Shown here: piece after piece, positions 28,692-38,174 of the stretch
Layout of the letters: every line of letters starts with the position of its first letter
Numbering within the stretch: position 1 is the stretch's first letter
Assembly (NCBI GenBank): GCA_903822185.1
Contig: CAIJOA010000012.1
Coordinates: 1-64,000, forward strand
Reading direction: 5' to 3'
Length of the DNA: 64,000 nt
Origin: an uncultured Rhodospirillales bacterium
GTDB taxonomy: Bacteria; Pseudomonadota; Alphaproteobacteria; ATCC43930; CGMCC-115725
Program-made: the position numbers and the translations under genes
The notes under the pieces: model-generated
Database searches by the model: none
What the model was told of the DNA's origin: nothing
The model's input: only the letters and a program-made list of their open reading frames with translations

Positions 28692-29369
28692 TCAGCTATA
28701 GCGTTCTTCGGTCCAGGGATCGCCGCGATCATGATAGCCGTGCATTTCCCAAAAGCCGGCACGGTCGCGGGCGATGAATTCGATGCGCTTCACCCACTTC
28801 GCGCTTTTCCAGAAATAGAGCTTGGGCACGATGGCGCGCACCGGGCCGCCATGATCACGCGTCAGCGGCTGCCCCTGCCAGGCATGGGCGAGCAGCACGT
28901 CGATATCGTCGAAATAAGCGAGCGGCAGATTGGTGGTGTATTCGTCGTAGCTGTGAAAGACGACGAACTGCGCCTCGGGCTTGGGCTTCGCCACGGCAAG
29001 GATGTGCTTGGCGCTGACCCCGTCCCATTGATTGTCGTAGCGCGACCAGGCCGTGACGCAGTGAATATCCGAGACATCGCGGAACGGTGGCTGGGCCCTG
29101 AAATCGTTCCAGCTCCAATCGAGCCGATTCTCGACCAGCCCATCGACGCGCAGCCGCCAGTTCTGCGGCTCGACCGTCGGGGTGACGCCGAGATCGAGCA
29201 CCGGCCAGTCCTTCACCAGATGCTGACCCGGCGGCAGACGGTCGCTGCGCGGCGCGGCATGGCCGGTGAGTAATCGGCCTTCCTGCGCCCAGCGTTCCTT
29301 GCTTTCGACCAGCTTCGGCCGCGTGGTGTTGAGTTTATCTTCGGGATCGTCCGGGGAATCGTCGGTCAT
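28692..29369 (-). CDS. Sulfite oxidase-like molybdopterin oxidoreductase
   Basis: 225 aa with the oxidoreductase molybdopterin-binding domain. Cys104 in DIHCVTAWSR is the expected molybdenum ligand. Further family sequence is HSYDEYTTNLPL and HGGPVRAIVPKLYFWKSAKW. No Tat signal and no dimerisation domain, so it is the short cytoplasmic YuiH-like type, whose substrate is unknown. It leads a minus-strand unit with gpx and the BtuF-like gene. Confidence 0.87.
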   Translation of the reverse strand: MTDDSPDDPEDKLNTTRPKLVESKERWAQEGRLLTGHAAPRSDRLPPGQHLVKDWPVLDLGVTPTVEPQNWRLRVDGLVENRLDWSWNDFRAQPPFRDVSDIHCVTAWSRYDNQWDGVSAKHILAVAKPKPEAQFVVFHSYDEYTTNLPLAYFDDIDVLLAHAWQGQPLTRDHGGPVRAIVPKLYFWKSAKWVKRIEFIARDRAGFWEMHGYHDRGDPWTEERYS

Positions 29370-29465
29370 GGCTGCGCCTCGCGAAGATCTTAAGAGTAGC
29401 GCCCTGCGTCACGCTTTCCAGTGCTATTGCGCGAAGGCGGCGAGCGCGCCAAGAGTGGCCGGCTC

Positions 29466-30101
29466 ATGTTGTTGCTGATCCTCCTCAAAGGCATCGTCGT
29501 CGGAATCGTCATCGCGCTGCCGGTCGGACCGGTTGGGGTGTTGTGCGTCCGGCGGTGTCTCTTCGAAGGCCCCTTCTATGGGTTGGTGTCGGGCCTCGGC
29601 GCGGCGACGGCAGATGCAGCCTTTGGCGCCATCGCCGGATTCGGCCTGACATTTTTGCGCGACTGGCTGCTGGCCTACGAAGACTGGTTCGGTTTGGCCG
29701 GCGGTTTGTTCCTGATCGTCTTCGGCGCGAAGGCGTTGTTCTTCAATCATCCCGTCAAGCCGGAACCGGTCGATGGCGAGCGCATCATCGGCGCTTTCGC
29801 CTCGAGCTTCGCCCTCACCATCGCCAATCCGATCACGCTGCTGTCCTTCGCCGCCATCTTCGCCAAGGTCGGGGCCGATGCGACCGCCGGGCTCGGCTCG
29901 ATCTCGGTACTGGTCGGCGGTGTGTTCCTCGGCTCGCTGTTGTGGTGGCTGGGTCTTAGCTTCGGCATCGCGGCGCTGCATGACTTGGCCGGCGAGATCG
30001 TCCTCAAATGGCTCAACCGCATCTCCGGCGTCATTCTGCTCGGCTTCGGCGGCATCCTGTTGATCGCAGCCTTCGATGGGTTGGTTCTCGGTCCGCATTG
30101 A
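29466..30101 (+). CDS. LysE family translocator
   Basis: 211-aa membrane protein with about six helices. The N-terminus LLLKGIVVGIVIALPVGPVGVLCVRR carries the LysE/RhtB glycine-proline pattern. A probable exporter of amino acids or similar small molecules; substrate cannot be read from sequence. The ATG at 29466 was preferred over an earlier ATG because the hydrophobic first helix starts here. Confidence 0.86.
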   Translation: MLLLILLKGIVVGIVIALPVGPVGVLCVRRCLFEGPFYGLVSGLGAATADAAFGAIAGFGLTFLRDWLLAYEDWFGLAGGLFLIVFGAKALFFNHPVKPEPVDGERIIGAFASSFALTIANPITLLSFAAIFAKVGADATAGLGSISVLVGGVFLGSLLWWLGLSFGIAALHDLAGEIVLKWLNRISGVILLGFGGILLIAAFDGLVLGPH

Positions 30102-30161
30102 GACTCCGGCCCGAGAGACTTCGCCTTGGCCTCCTGCCGGTGCGCCGCTAAACTTTCGCGC

Positions 30162-32360
30162 ATGACATCAGGCCGATTCTGTCGCTGGATCGCGGCGCTC
30201 CTTATTTGCTTCCTGCCACTGCTACCGGCGCAGGCCCAAACCGCGACGCCAGCCGCAGTCCCCGCCGCGCCGACCGTCGATCAACTGCAACAACTCGTCT
30301 CGACGCTGAAAGACGAAAAGGCACGCGCGCAGCTCGTCGATCAGCTTCAGGCCTTGATCGCGGCGCAAAACGCCACTGAACAGAAAAAGACAACCTCGCC
30401 CTTCGCCTGGTTCTCGACGCTGCCGGGAGAACTAGATGCGATCGGCGCCGAGGTCTTGTCGGCCGTGCCGATTTTTGCCCAAGCGCCGCGTGGCTTGGCC
30501 TGGCTACGCCTGCAAGCGAACGATCCGGAATTGCAGCAGCGTTGGATCGGCATCGCCGAAAAGCTCGCCGCGATTTTCGGCGCAGGCATTCTTGCCGGTC
30601 TGGTCACGCGGTTATTGCTGCGCCGTCCCGCCGAGCGGCTGCTGGCCCGCACCAGCGAGCGCTGGCCGGTCCGGTTGCTGCTGCTGATCGCGGGGGCTTT
30701 CGTCGAAGCCTTGCCGGTGCTGGTCTTCGCCGCCGTCGCGACCTTTGTCTTGCCGCTGACCGATCCGCATACCGGCACGCGCGGGGTCGCCAAGGTGGTT
30801 ATCACGGCGACGGTCTGGGCGCGCGGCGTGCTGGCCGTCGCCTGGGTGCTGTTGTTGTCGCCGGGCGCCCAGACGCTTTACGACCTGACCGAGGAAACGC
30901 GGCAATATCTTTATATCTGGGCACGCCGCTTCGTCGCCTGGTCGGCCTATGGCTCGGCCGCGTCGGCGGGTGCCTGGTGGCTGGGCGCGCCCAGCGCGAT
31001 CGTCGGCCTCCTCATCCGCGCATCGGTCCTGGTGCTGGCGGTGCTCGCCATCATCTTCGTGCTGCAAAACCGCAGCGCCGTCGCGCAATGGCTGCGTGGG
31101 CGCAACAGCGGCGGTGGCTGGCGCTTGATGCGCAGCCGGTTAGCCGATACCTGGCACGTCCTCGCCATCGTCTATATCGTCGGCACGTTCGGCGTCTTCA
31201 TGTTGAACGCCGAGGGCGGCCTCAATCTGCTGCTGCGGGCGACCGCGCTCAGTCTCGTCGTCGTCACGACGGCGGCGATCCTCATCCGCTTCATCGAGCA
31301 GGCGTTGCGCACCGGTTTCGCCATCGGTCCCGACCTCAAGACGCGTTTCCCGACGCTGGACGCACGCGCCAACCGCTATGTCCCCGTTCTCAGTTGGACC
31401 GCGTCGTCAGTAATTTACGTGCTAGCGGCGCTGGCCCTCCTACAAGCCTGGGGCGTCAACGCTTTCTCGTGGCTGCAAGCGACGGCGGGAAGCCGAGCGG
31501 CGACAAGCCTGTTCGGCATCGTCGTCGCCCTGGCCGTGGCGCTGGTCGCGTGGGAATTGTTCGTCTCGGCGCTCGAACGCTATCTGCAAAATCTCGAAAG
31601 CGACAGCCGCCGTCATGCCCGCGCACGGACATTGTTTCCAATGCTGCGGCTGATCGTGCTGATCGTGTTGGCGATCATTCTCGGCTTCGTCGTGCTGGGG
31701 CAACTCGGCATCAATCTGGGCGCGCTGATCGCCGGCGCCGGTGTCTTCGGCATCATCGCCGGGCTTGGCTCGCAATCGATCCTCAAGGACTTCATGACCA
31801 GCATCGCCGTGCTGATCGACGACACTTTCGCGGTCGGCGACGTCATCGATGTCGGCAACGGCAGCACCGGCGTGGTCGAGCGCATGTCGATCCGCACCAT
31901 CAAGTTACGCGCCTTCGACGGCTCGCTGCGGACGGTGCCGTTCAGCGAGATGAAGACCATCCAGAATCTGACGAAGGATTATTCCTATTACGTCGCCAAT
32001 GTTCTCGTCTCCAATCACGAGGATACCGACCGCGTCGTGGTCATCCTCAAGGCGGTGGTCGATGAGATGCGCAAGGACGAGACCTTCGGCCCGTCGATGC
32101 TGGAGTCATTGGATGTCGCCGGTGTCGATCGTTTCGCCGATGGCGGTGTCATCATCATGGTGCGCATGAAGACGCTGCCGATCCATCAATGGGTCGTGGG
32201 CCGCGAATTCAACCGCCGCATGAAGCAGGCGTTCCAGCGCGAAAACGTCGAATTGCCGTCATCGAGCCAGACGATCTATCTCGCCGCCAATCCGAAAGAA
32301 GATGCGCCGCCGGTGCGGATCGATATCGGCGGCGCGAAGCCGGCAACACCCTCCTCTTAG
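30162..32360 (+). CDS. Large MscS-type mechanosensitive channel
   Basis: 732 aa. Signal peptide (residues 1-26, cleaved near AQAQT), a periplasmic segment with short coiled coil (QLQQLVSTLKDEKARAQLVDQLQ), about ten membrane helices, and the C-terminal MscS core with pore helix GALIAGAGVFGIIAGLGSQSILKD-type sequence near residues 525-548, then the beta domain (DDTFAVGDVIDVGNGSTGVVERM). Likely osmotic release channel of the multi-helix YnaI/YbdG class. Its last four bases overlap the convergent recX. Confidence 0.92.
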   Translation: MTSGRFCRWIAALLICFLPLLPAQAQTATPAAVPAAPTVDQLQQLVSTLKDEKARAQLVDQLQALIAAQNATEQKKTTSPFAWFSTLPGELDAIGAEVLSAVPIFAQAPRGLAWLRLQANDPELQQRWIGIAEKLAAIFGAGILAGLVTRLLLRRPAERLLARTSERWPVRLLLLIAGAFVEALPVLVFAAVATFVLPLTDPHTGTRGVAKVVITATVWARGVLAVAWVLLLSPGAQTLYDLTEETRQYLYIWARRFVAWSAYGSAASAGAWWLGAPSAIVGLLIRASVLVLAVLAIIFVLQNRSAVAQWLRGRNSGGGWRLMRSRLADTWHVLAIVYIVGTFGVFMLNAEGGLNLLLRATALSLVVVTTAAILIRFIEQALRTGFAIGPDLKTRFPTLDARANRYVPVLSWTASSVIYVLAALALLQAWGVNAFSWLQATAGSRAATSLFGIVVALAVALVAWELFVSALERYLQNLESDSRRHARARTLFPMLRLIVLIVLAIILGFVVLGQLGINLGALIAGAGVFGIIAGLGSQSILKDFMTSIAVLIDDTFAVGDVIDVGNGSTGVVERMSIRTIKLRAFDGSLRTVPFSEMKTIQNLTKDYSYYVANVLVSNHEDTDRVVVILKAVVDEMRKDETFGPSMLESLDVAGVDRFADGGVIIMVRMKTLPIHQWVVGREFNRRMKQAFQRENVELPSSSQTIYLAANPKEDAPPVRIDIGGAKPATPSS

Positions 32361-32998
32361 TCTTCGATATCTTCACCACGCGCCAAGGCTTCGACCGCGG
32401 CGACATCGGGCAGAGTCAAAATACGTTTGACGATATCGAAGCCGAAACCGGCGCGCGCCATCGTCGCCATGTCTTTCTTGAGCCATAACGGCCGCGCCTC
32501 TTCGCTGCGATAAGGACCGAGCCGGCGGCGGCGGGTCAGGGCGCAAGCAGCGATCACGTCGCTGCTGCCTTCGTCCTCCATTACCTGCAGCGTGTTTTTA
32601 ACGAGCGCAGCCGTCACACCCTTCTGCGCCAGCTTTCCGGCGATGGAATAGCGCGAGGTGCCGCGACGCGCGAGACTGCCCGCCTTTTGCGACGCATAAG
32701 CCTGATCGTCCAGGAGGCCGCTTTTGAGATAGCGCGCGATCAATTCATCGACCATGCCGGTTGCTTCCGCCTCGGTGCCTTCTTCGGCTTGGCGCGCCAC
32801 CTTGCGCAACAGCACCCGGCGAAGATTCGCCGACGAGCTGGCGAAGCGGCCGAGATAATAAAGCGCGGCATTTTCGAAATAGGTCATGGGCATGCGGCGA
32901 CGCGGTTTCGGCTCGCCGCGCGCGCGGGCGCCAGCTTGGCGCGCGGCAGCCTTTTTGCGCGCGGGCTTTGGAGTATCCAGCTTTTCGGCGTCCGTCAT
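32357..32998 (-). CDS. recX: Regulatory protein RecX
   Basis: 213 aa; modulates RecA filaments. The family blocks are present: ALYYLGRFASSSANLRRVL near residue 45, then YLKSGLLDDQAYA, SRYSIAGKLAQKGV and GFGFDIVKRIL at the C-terminus. The N-terminal 40 residues are Lys/Arg/Ala-rich. It is not linked to recA in this window. It overlaps the convergent mscS gene by four bases and is divergent from the ABC-2 permease. Confidence 0.9.
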   Translation of the reverse strand: MTDAEKLDTPKPARKKAAARQAGARARGEPKPRRRMPMTYFENAALYYLGRFASSSANLRRVLLRKVARQAEEGTEAEATGMVDELIARYLKSGLLDDQAYASQKAGSLARRGTSRYSIAGKLAQKGVTAALVKNTLQVMEDEGSSDVIAACALTRRRRLGPYRSEEARPLWLKKDMATMARAGFGFDIVKRILTLPDVAAVEALARGEDIED

Positions 32999-33065
32999 CC
33001 GCGCTTCGCCTTGCCCCGCCCAGACCCCACGCCTAATCTTGCCGTCGTTTCGGGAGAATACGCCA

Positions 33066-33869
33066 ATGCACGCCCCCCTTACCCCGCCCGTGCGCCAATT
33101 CGGCGCCGTTAATTGGCGGGGTTTCTGGACCCTCTATGTGCGCGAAGTGCATCGCTTTCTCAAGGTGTCGATGCAGACCGTCTTCGCGCCGGTGGTGACG
33201 ACGCTGATCTTCCTCGCCGTCTTTTTGATGGGCATGAACGGTCAGGGCCGCATCGTCGGCGGCATACCGTTCCTCCAATTCCTCGCCCCCGGACTCGTCA
33301 TGATGGCGGTGACGCAGAACGCCTTCGCCAACACCACCTCGTCGATCATGATCGGCAAGATGCAGGGCAACATCGTCGATCTGCTGATGCCGCCCTTGAG
33401 CGCGTGGGAACTGACCTTCGCCTTTGCCCTCGGCGGAATGACGCGCGGCCTGTTGGTCGGCGTGGTCGTCACCATCACCATGGCCTTCTTCGTGCCGGTG
33501 CATATGGCCGATCCGCTGGCCGCGTTGTTCTTCATGTGCGCCGCCGCGCTGTTATTGGCGCTGCTCGGCGTCATCGGCGGCGTCTGGGCCGAGAAGTTCG
33601 ATCATCTGGCGGTCATCACCAACTTCATCGTGACGCCGCTGTCGTTCCTGTCGGGCACGTTCTATTCGATCGAGCAACTGCCTCCGATCGGGCTGCATGT
33701 CGCGCTGTGCAATCCGTTCTTTTATATGATCGATGGCTTCCGCTATGGGATCACCGGCGTCGCCGAAGCGTCGGTCTGGGTCGGCGCGATCTATCTCGTC
33801 ATCATCAACGCGGTGCTGCTGACCGTCTGCTACCTGATGTTCGCGCGCGGCTATAAGCTGAAGGCGTAA
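33066..33869 (+). CDS. ABC-2 type transporter permease
   Basis: 267 aa with six membrane helices and the ABC-2 signature region (FLAPGLVMMAVTQNAFANTTSSIMIGKMQGNIVDLLMPPLS-type block at about 75-115). It resembles YadH/NodJ-like permeases for lipid- or glycan-linked substrates. No ATP-binding gene is adjacent, so the partner ATPase must be encoded elsewhere. ATG 33066 chosen; GGGAG precedes it. The frame extends upstream only as antisense of recX. Confidence 0.9.
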   Translation: MHAPLTPPVRQFGAVNWRGFWTLYVREVHRFLKVSMQTVFAPVVTTLIFLAVFLMGMNGQGRIVGGIPFLQFLAPGLVMMAVTQNAFANTTSSIMIGKMQGNIVDLLMPPLSAWELTFAFALGGMTRGLLVGVVVTITMAFFVPVHMADPLAALFFMCAAALLLALLGVIGGVWAEKFDHLAVITNFIVTPLSFLSGTFYSIEQLPPIGLHVALCNPFFYMIDGFRYGITGVAEASVWVGAIYLVIINAVLLTVCYLMFARGYKLKA

Positions 33870-33884
33870 GGCCCACCTCTCATC

Positions 33885-33913
33885 GTCATGGCCGGACTTG
33901 TTCCGGCCATGAC
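33885..33913. repeat. Palindromic hairpin between convergent genes
   Basis: Perfect 12-bp stem (GTCATGGCCGGA / TCCGGCCATGAC) with loop CTTGT, placed between the convergent permease and aldo/keto reductase genes. The GTCAT-CCGGACTTG-type palindrome is widespread in Alphaproteobacteria and may serve as a bidirectional terminator. Confidence 0.8.
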
Positions 33914-33926
33914 AGGTGGAAAATAT

Positions 33927-34883
33927 CTAGCGCTTCGTAATCTTATCGACTTCTTCTTTTTCCGCCGCGGTCAGCTTCCAGCTCGCCGCCTTCACGTTCT
34001 GGGCGATCTGTTCCGGCTTGGTCGCACCGGCGATGACACTGGGCACGAAGTCGTGCGCCAATAGCCAGGAATAGGCCAGTTCCAGCAAGGTATGTCCGCG
34101 GCTGGCGCAAAAAGCTTCCAGCTTTTCGACGATCGCCCAGTTGGTCGGATTCATATAACGGTTCGACATCGGCCCGCCGGCGGCGAAACGTGTGCCCTTG
34201 GGCGGCGCGACATCGCGCTGGTACTTGCCAGTCAGCAAGCCGCTGGCGAGCGGGAAATAGGGCAACAGCCCAAGGCCATGCTTCTTGATCGACGGCACCG
34301 GATCGCGTTCGATGTCGCGAACGACGAGGCTGTATTCGTCCTGCGATGAAACGAATGGCGGCAAGTTCAGCTTTAGCGCCGTCGCCATGCCGTCATCGAT
34401 CTGCGCGTTCGAGAAATTCGAGCAGCCGATATAACGCACCTTGCCCTGCTTCACGAGATCGTCGAGCGCGCGGAGCGTCTCCTCGATCGGCGTCGCGGTG
34501 TCGGGCGTGTGGATCTGATAAAGATCGATATAATCGGTATTGAGCCGGCGAAGGCTGTCCTCGGCCGCTTTCATCACATAGGCGCGCTTCGCGCCGTGCA
34601 GCGTGCTTTCGTTGTTCATCGCCATGCCGAACTTCGTCGCCACGACGACGTTCTTGCGCCGGCTGCCCAGCGCCTTACCGAGATCGACCTCGGACCCGCC
34701 GTAGTTGTTGTAAGTGCGGCCGCCATAAATATCGGCGGTATCGAAGAGGGTGATCCCCGCGTCGATCGCCGCATCGACGACTTTTTGGGTAGCCGCGAGA
34801 TCGATGCGCCCGCCGAAATTATTGCAGCCGAGGCCGACGGTTGAGACCTTAGGACCGTTTTTGCCGATCGTACGTGTTTCCAC
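33927..34883 (-). CDS. Aldo/keto reductase
   Basis: 318-aa NADPH-dependent TIM-barrel reductase. The catalytic tetrad is readable: Asp (LFDTADIYGG), Tyr in the same motif, Lys (VVVATKFG) and His (LYQIHTPD). The C-terminal cofactor region SVIAGATKPEQIAQN fits NADPH binding. Similar to YajO/Tas-like and potassium-channel-beta-like AKRs. Substrate unknown. Confidence 0.93.
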   Translation of the reverse strand: METRTIGKNGPKVSTVGLGCNNFGGRIDLAATQKVVDAAIDAGITLFDTADIYGGRTYNNYGGSEVDLGKALGSRRKNVVVATKFGMAMNNESTLHGAKRAYVMKAAEDSLRRLNTDYIDLYQIHTPDTATPIEETLRALDDLVKQGKVRYIGCSNFSNAQIDDGMATALKLNLPPFVSSQDEYSLVVRDIERDPVPSIKKHGLGLLPYFPLASGLLTGKYQRDVAPPKGTRFAAGGPMSNRYMNPTNWAIVEKLEAFCASRGHTLLELAYSWLLAHDFVPSVIAGATKPEQIAQNVKAASWKLTAAEKEEVDKITKR

Positions 34884-34986
34884 CCGAGCACCTCATGCGT
34901 TTGGCCGATATTTCATCCTCTCTAGGACTTTTCGGCGCACGGGAAAAGCGGCGCAAAAGGCGCCGCAGTTGTGATACAGCTTCCGG

Positions 34987-35241
34987 ATGAACATGATGAC
35001 CGTCCTCGGCCTGTTGGCCGGAACCTGCACGACTTTTGCCTACCTACCGCAGGTGATCAAAACCTGGCGAACGCGATCGACCAACGACGTGTCGCGCGGC
35101 ATGTTCATGCTGATGGTCACGGGCATCGTGCTGTGGCTGGCTTACGGCATCCTGCAGAACGACCTGCCGATCATCGCCGCCAACCTCGCCAGCCTGGTGC
35201 TGACGGCGACGATTCTGATCTTCAAGCTGCGCTTCGGCTGA
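34987..35241 (+). CDS. SemiSWEET sugar transporter
   Basis: 84 aa with three membrane helices and one MtN3/PQ-loop repeat: TFAYLPQVIKTWRTRSTNDVS contains the PQ motif and the conserved K-T-x(5)-S pattern (quoted region lies at residues 17-37). SemiSWEETs dimerise to move small sugars. Divergent from the aldo/keto reductase, with about 100 bases between them. Confidence 0.9.
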   Translation: MNMMTVLGLLAGTCTTFAYLPQVIKTWRTRSTNDVSRGMFMLMVTGIVLWLAYGILQNDLPIIAANLASLVLTATILIFKLRFG

Positions 35242-35244
35242 CGG

Positions 35245-35430
35245 CTATTTGCCGGGTGTCGCCGGCGCCGAACTACCCGACAGGTTCACATCGACGGTGG
35301 TATGTTTGCTGCTGGGAAAGTGACCCCCAAAAGCGACGAAGCCGACGACGATGACGGCCGCTACCAGAATCCCAACGATGAAATAAAGCCCGCCGCCGGC
35401 ACCGCCGCTGCTGCTCGTATTCTCGGACAT
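35245..35430 (-). CDS. Small single-pass membrane protein
   Basis: 61 aa. A Ser/Gly-rich N-terminus, one membrane helix (LYFIVGILVAAVIVVGFVAF, residues 15-34) and a short polar tail (HTTVDVNLSGSS). AAGGA lies seven bases before the ATG, which supports a real gene. No recognised function; small proteins ending with a TVDVNL-like motif are common in related genomes. Its stop lies three bases past the convergent SemiSWEET stop. Confidence 0.65.
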   Translation of the reverse strand: MSENTSSSGGAGGGLYFIVGILVAAVIVVGFVAFGGHFPSSKHTTVDVNLSGSSAPATPGK

Positions 35431-35496
35431 GGCTCGATCCTTTCAGGAAATATGCAACGCCATGCAACCAACCCAACGGAACGCGAAGGGTTCCCT

Positions 35497-36762
35497 TTAG
35501 CCGAAACGCGCGCCGGGCGGGACGAACGATGGCCGCGCATTGAGCGCCGCCGCATCGAGACCCGCCGCCTGCTGAAAGCCGCGTGAGATCGATTCGAGTT
35601 CTTCTCGTGGAATCACGTCTTCGATCCGCGCGAAGCCATGCGGTGCGCGTTCCTCGGCAAGCTGCATCGCCGCTTCGGGACCGAAGCCGCGATTGCGCAG
35701 GGTAATGTCGTTCATCACCGGACGCCGCACCGCATCGTACTTCGCCAGCGCCATCACCGGATCGCGGTCCGCCAGCAGTGCCGCCGTCAGCATGCGTGCA
35801 TCGACGATCGCTTGCGAGCCCGCTTGCGACCCCGTCGGCTGCATCGGATGGGCGGCATCGCCGATCAGCGTGACGCGATCGAAGCTCCAGCGATCGACCG
35901 GATGGCGATCGACCAGCGGGAATTCGAAGATCTCAGACGTGCTTTCGACCAACGCGGGGAAATCGAGCCAGTCGAATTTCCAATGGCCGAAGGTATCGAA
36001 GAACCGTTCCTTGCCGACCTTGCGGTTCCAATCCTCGCGCGGCGGCGCTTCTGTCGCGACCGTCATCTGCGCGATCCAGTTGGTCAGCAGCGTACCGGGC
36101 TTCGATCCCGGCCCGATCGGGTAGGCGACGATGCGCTGATGGAAATGGCCGGCGATCGCCATGGTCGCGCCGTCGAGGAACGGCGGCGCATCGACCGCCG
36201 CGCGCCAAAGTATTTGGCCGGCGAACAGCGGCTCACCCTCGCCCGGATAGAATTGCCGCCGCACCGCCGAATGGATGCCGTCGGCCCCAACCAGGATATC
36301 AGCTTCATCCTCGACAACCTGTCCGGTCTGGCGGTCGAGGAACCAGGCGACGACCTTACCGCCGCGCTGCTCCAGCCGCTGGAATTGGTGGCCGGTGCGG
36401 ACGGCGGCGTTGCCCAACCGGGCGCGCGTTGCCTCGGTCAACATCACCTGCAGCTTGCCGCGATGGATCGAATATTGCGGCCAGTCGAATCCGGCATCCC
36501 GGCCGCGCGGCTCGCGCCACACCGGCTGGCCGAACTTATTGAAAAAGCAGAGATTTCGGGTCGCGGTGCCGATCCGGTCCAGTTCCTCGCCCAGTCCCAG
36601 CTCGATCAGTTCCCGCACGCCGTTGGGCTGAAGATTGAGCCCGACGCCCAGCGGCGAAACCTCCCGCACCGCCTCATAGACCCGGACCGGGACGCCGATC
36701 TGATGAAGGCTCATCGCCATGGTGAGGCCGCTGATCCCGCCCCCGACGACCATGACCTTCAT
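35497..36762 (-). CDS. FAD-dependent monooxygenase
   Basis: 421-aa group A flavin hydroxylase. Motifs in order: GGGISG (8-13), the DG motif ILVGADGIHSAVRRQ, and the GD motif VTLIGDAAHPMQPTGSQAG. Probably hydroxylates an aromatic or related compound; closest in type to salicylate/6-hydroxynicotinate hydroxylase-like enzymes. ATG 36762 chosen because the Rossmann strand begins at residue 2 and GGGAG lies upstream. Confidence 0.88.
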   Translation of the reverse strand: MKVMVVGGGISGLTMAMSLHQIGVPVRVYEAVREVSPLGVGLNLQPNGVRELIELGLGEELDRIGTATRNLCFFNKFGQPVWREPRGRDAGFDWPQYSIHRGKLQVMLTEATRARLGNAAVRTGHQFQRLEQRGGKVVAWFLDRQTGQVVEDEADILVGADGIHSAVRRQFYPGEGEPLFAGQILWRAAVDAPPFLDGATMAIAGHFHQRIVAYPIGPGSKPGTLLTNWIAQMTVATEAPPREDWNRKVGKERFFDTFGHWKFDWLDFPALVESTSEIFEFPLVDRHPVDRWSFDRVTLIGDAAHPMQPTGSQAGSQAIVDARMLTAALLADRDPVMALAKYDAVRRPVMNDITLRNRGFGPEAAMQLAEERAPHGFARIEDVIPREELESISRGFQQAAGLDAAALNARPSFVPPGARFG

Positions 36763-37001
36763 CTTGTTTTCGCTCCCTTTTTTGCCTTTTCGGCCGGAAC
36801 GACCGGCCGGCGGGAAAGCTATGTCAAAGCCGCCGCGATTGACAGTGACACATAATCCCGCATAGTTTTCCTTTCCCTCCAAGGGGTTGGGAGCAGATGC
36901 GCGTTAGAGGCTGGCAAAAACGCCGGTTGGGATCGAAGCGACGAGGCTAGTGCCCGTCGTTGTCGTCTCCCCTTTGACTCTTCCGTGCAGGAGAAACTTC
37001 C

Positions 37002-38174
37002 GTGATTCCAGCGATTTTAGCGACCTACGCTCGGGCCAATGTGACGTTCGAGCGGGGCGAAGGCGCCTATCTCATTTCGACCGAGGGGCGCAAATATCTC
37101 GATTTCGGTAGCGGCGTCGCCGTCACCGCCCTGGGCCATGCCCATCCGCATCTGATCAAGGCCCTGACCGAGCAAGCCCAGAAGCTGTGGCATTGCTCGA
37201 ACCTCTATCAGATCGCGCCGCAGCAGCGCGCGGCCGAGCGGCTGACCGCCGCCAGCTTTGCCGATACGGTCTTTTTCTGTAATTCCGGCGCCGAGGCGAT
37301 GGAGGGCGCGATCAAGATCGCGCGCAAATACCACGCCGAAACCGGCCATCCCGAGAAATACCGGCTGATCGCCTGCACCGGATCGTTCCATGGCCGGACC
37401 CTCGCGACCCTGGCCGCCGCCGGGAACGAGAAATACATCGCCGGCTTCGGCCCGCCGGCACCGGGCTTCGATCACGTTCCCTACAACGATCTGGCCGCAA
37501 TGCGCGCCGCGATCGGCCCCGAGACCGCCGGCATCCTGGTCGAGCCGGTCCAGGGCGAAGGCGGCCTCACCGTCGGCACGGTCGAATATCTGCGGGGCCT
37601 CCGCGCCCTCTGTGACGAGAAGGGCATCCTCCTCGTCATGGACGAGGTCCAAACCGGCATGGGCCGGACCGGCAAGCTGTTCGCGCATGAATGGGCCGGG
37701 ATCGCCCCGGACGTGATGGGTCTCGCCAAGGGCCTTGGCGGCGGCTTCCCGACTGGCGCGGTGCTCGCGACCGAGCGCGCGGCCGTGGGCATGACGCCGG
37801 GCACGCATGGTTCGACTTTCGGCGGCAATCTGCTGGCGATGGCGTCGGTCAATGCGGTGCTGGATGTGATGCTCGCGCCCGGCTTCTTCGATCAGGTCAA
37901 TCAGATGGCCGGCTTGCTGCGGCAGCGGCTGGAAGAGGTTGTCGCGAGCCATCCGAAAATTTTCGCCGAGCAGCGCGGCAAGGGTCTGTTGACCGGCCTG
38001 CGCTGCGTCGTGCCGAATACGGAGATGGTCGAGAAGCTGCGCAATGGCGGCCTCATCACCGTCGGCGCCGGTGAGAATGTCGTACGCCTGCTGCCGCCGC
38101 TGATCATCGAAGAGCGCCAGGTCGCCGAAGCGGTCCAGATCATCGACAAGGTCGCCGGGCAATGGACTCTGTGA
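37002..38174 (+). CDS. argD: Acetylornithine aminotransferase
   Basis: PLP enzyme of arginine synthesis (may also act on succinyl-DAP). 390 aa from a GTG start with AGGAG about eight bases upstream. Class III aminotransferase motifs: CNSGAEAMEGAIKIARK, the Asp of VMDEVQTGMGRTG, and the PLP lysine in LAKGLGGGFPTGA. It overlaps argF and leads argD-argF-hslO. Confidence 0.96.
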   Translation: MIPAILATYARANVTFERGEGAYLISTEGRKYLDFGSGVAVTALGHAHPHLIKALTEQAQKLWHCSNLYQIAPQQRAAERLTAASFADTVFFCNSGAEAMEGAIKIARKYHAETGHPEKYRLIACTGSFHGRTLATLAAAGNEKYIAGFGPPAPGFDHVPYNDLAAMRAAIGPETAGILVEPVQGEGGLTVGTVEYLRGLRALCDEKGILLVMDEVQTGMGRTGKLFAHEWAGIAPDVMGLAKGLGGGFPTGAVLATERAAVGMTPGTHGSTFGGNLLAMASVNAVLDVMLAPGFFDQVNQMAGLLRQRLEEVVASHPKIFAEQRGKGLLTGLRCVVPNTEMVEKLRNGGLITVGAGENVVRLLPPLIIEERQVAEAVQIIDKVAGQWTL

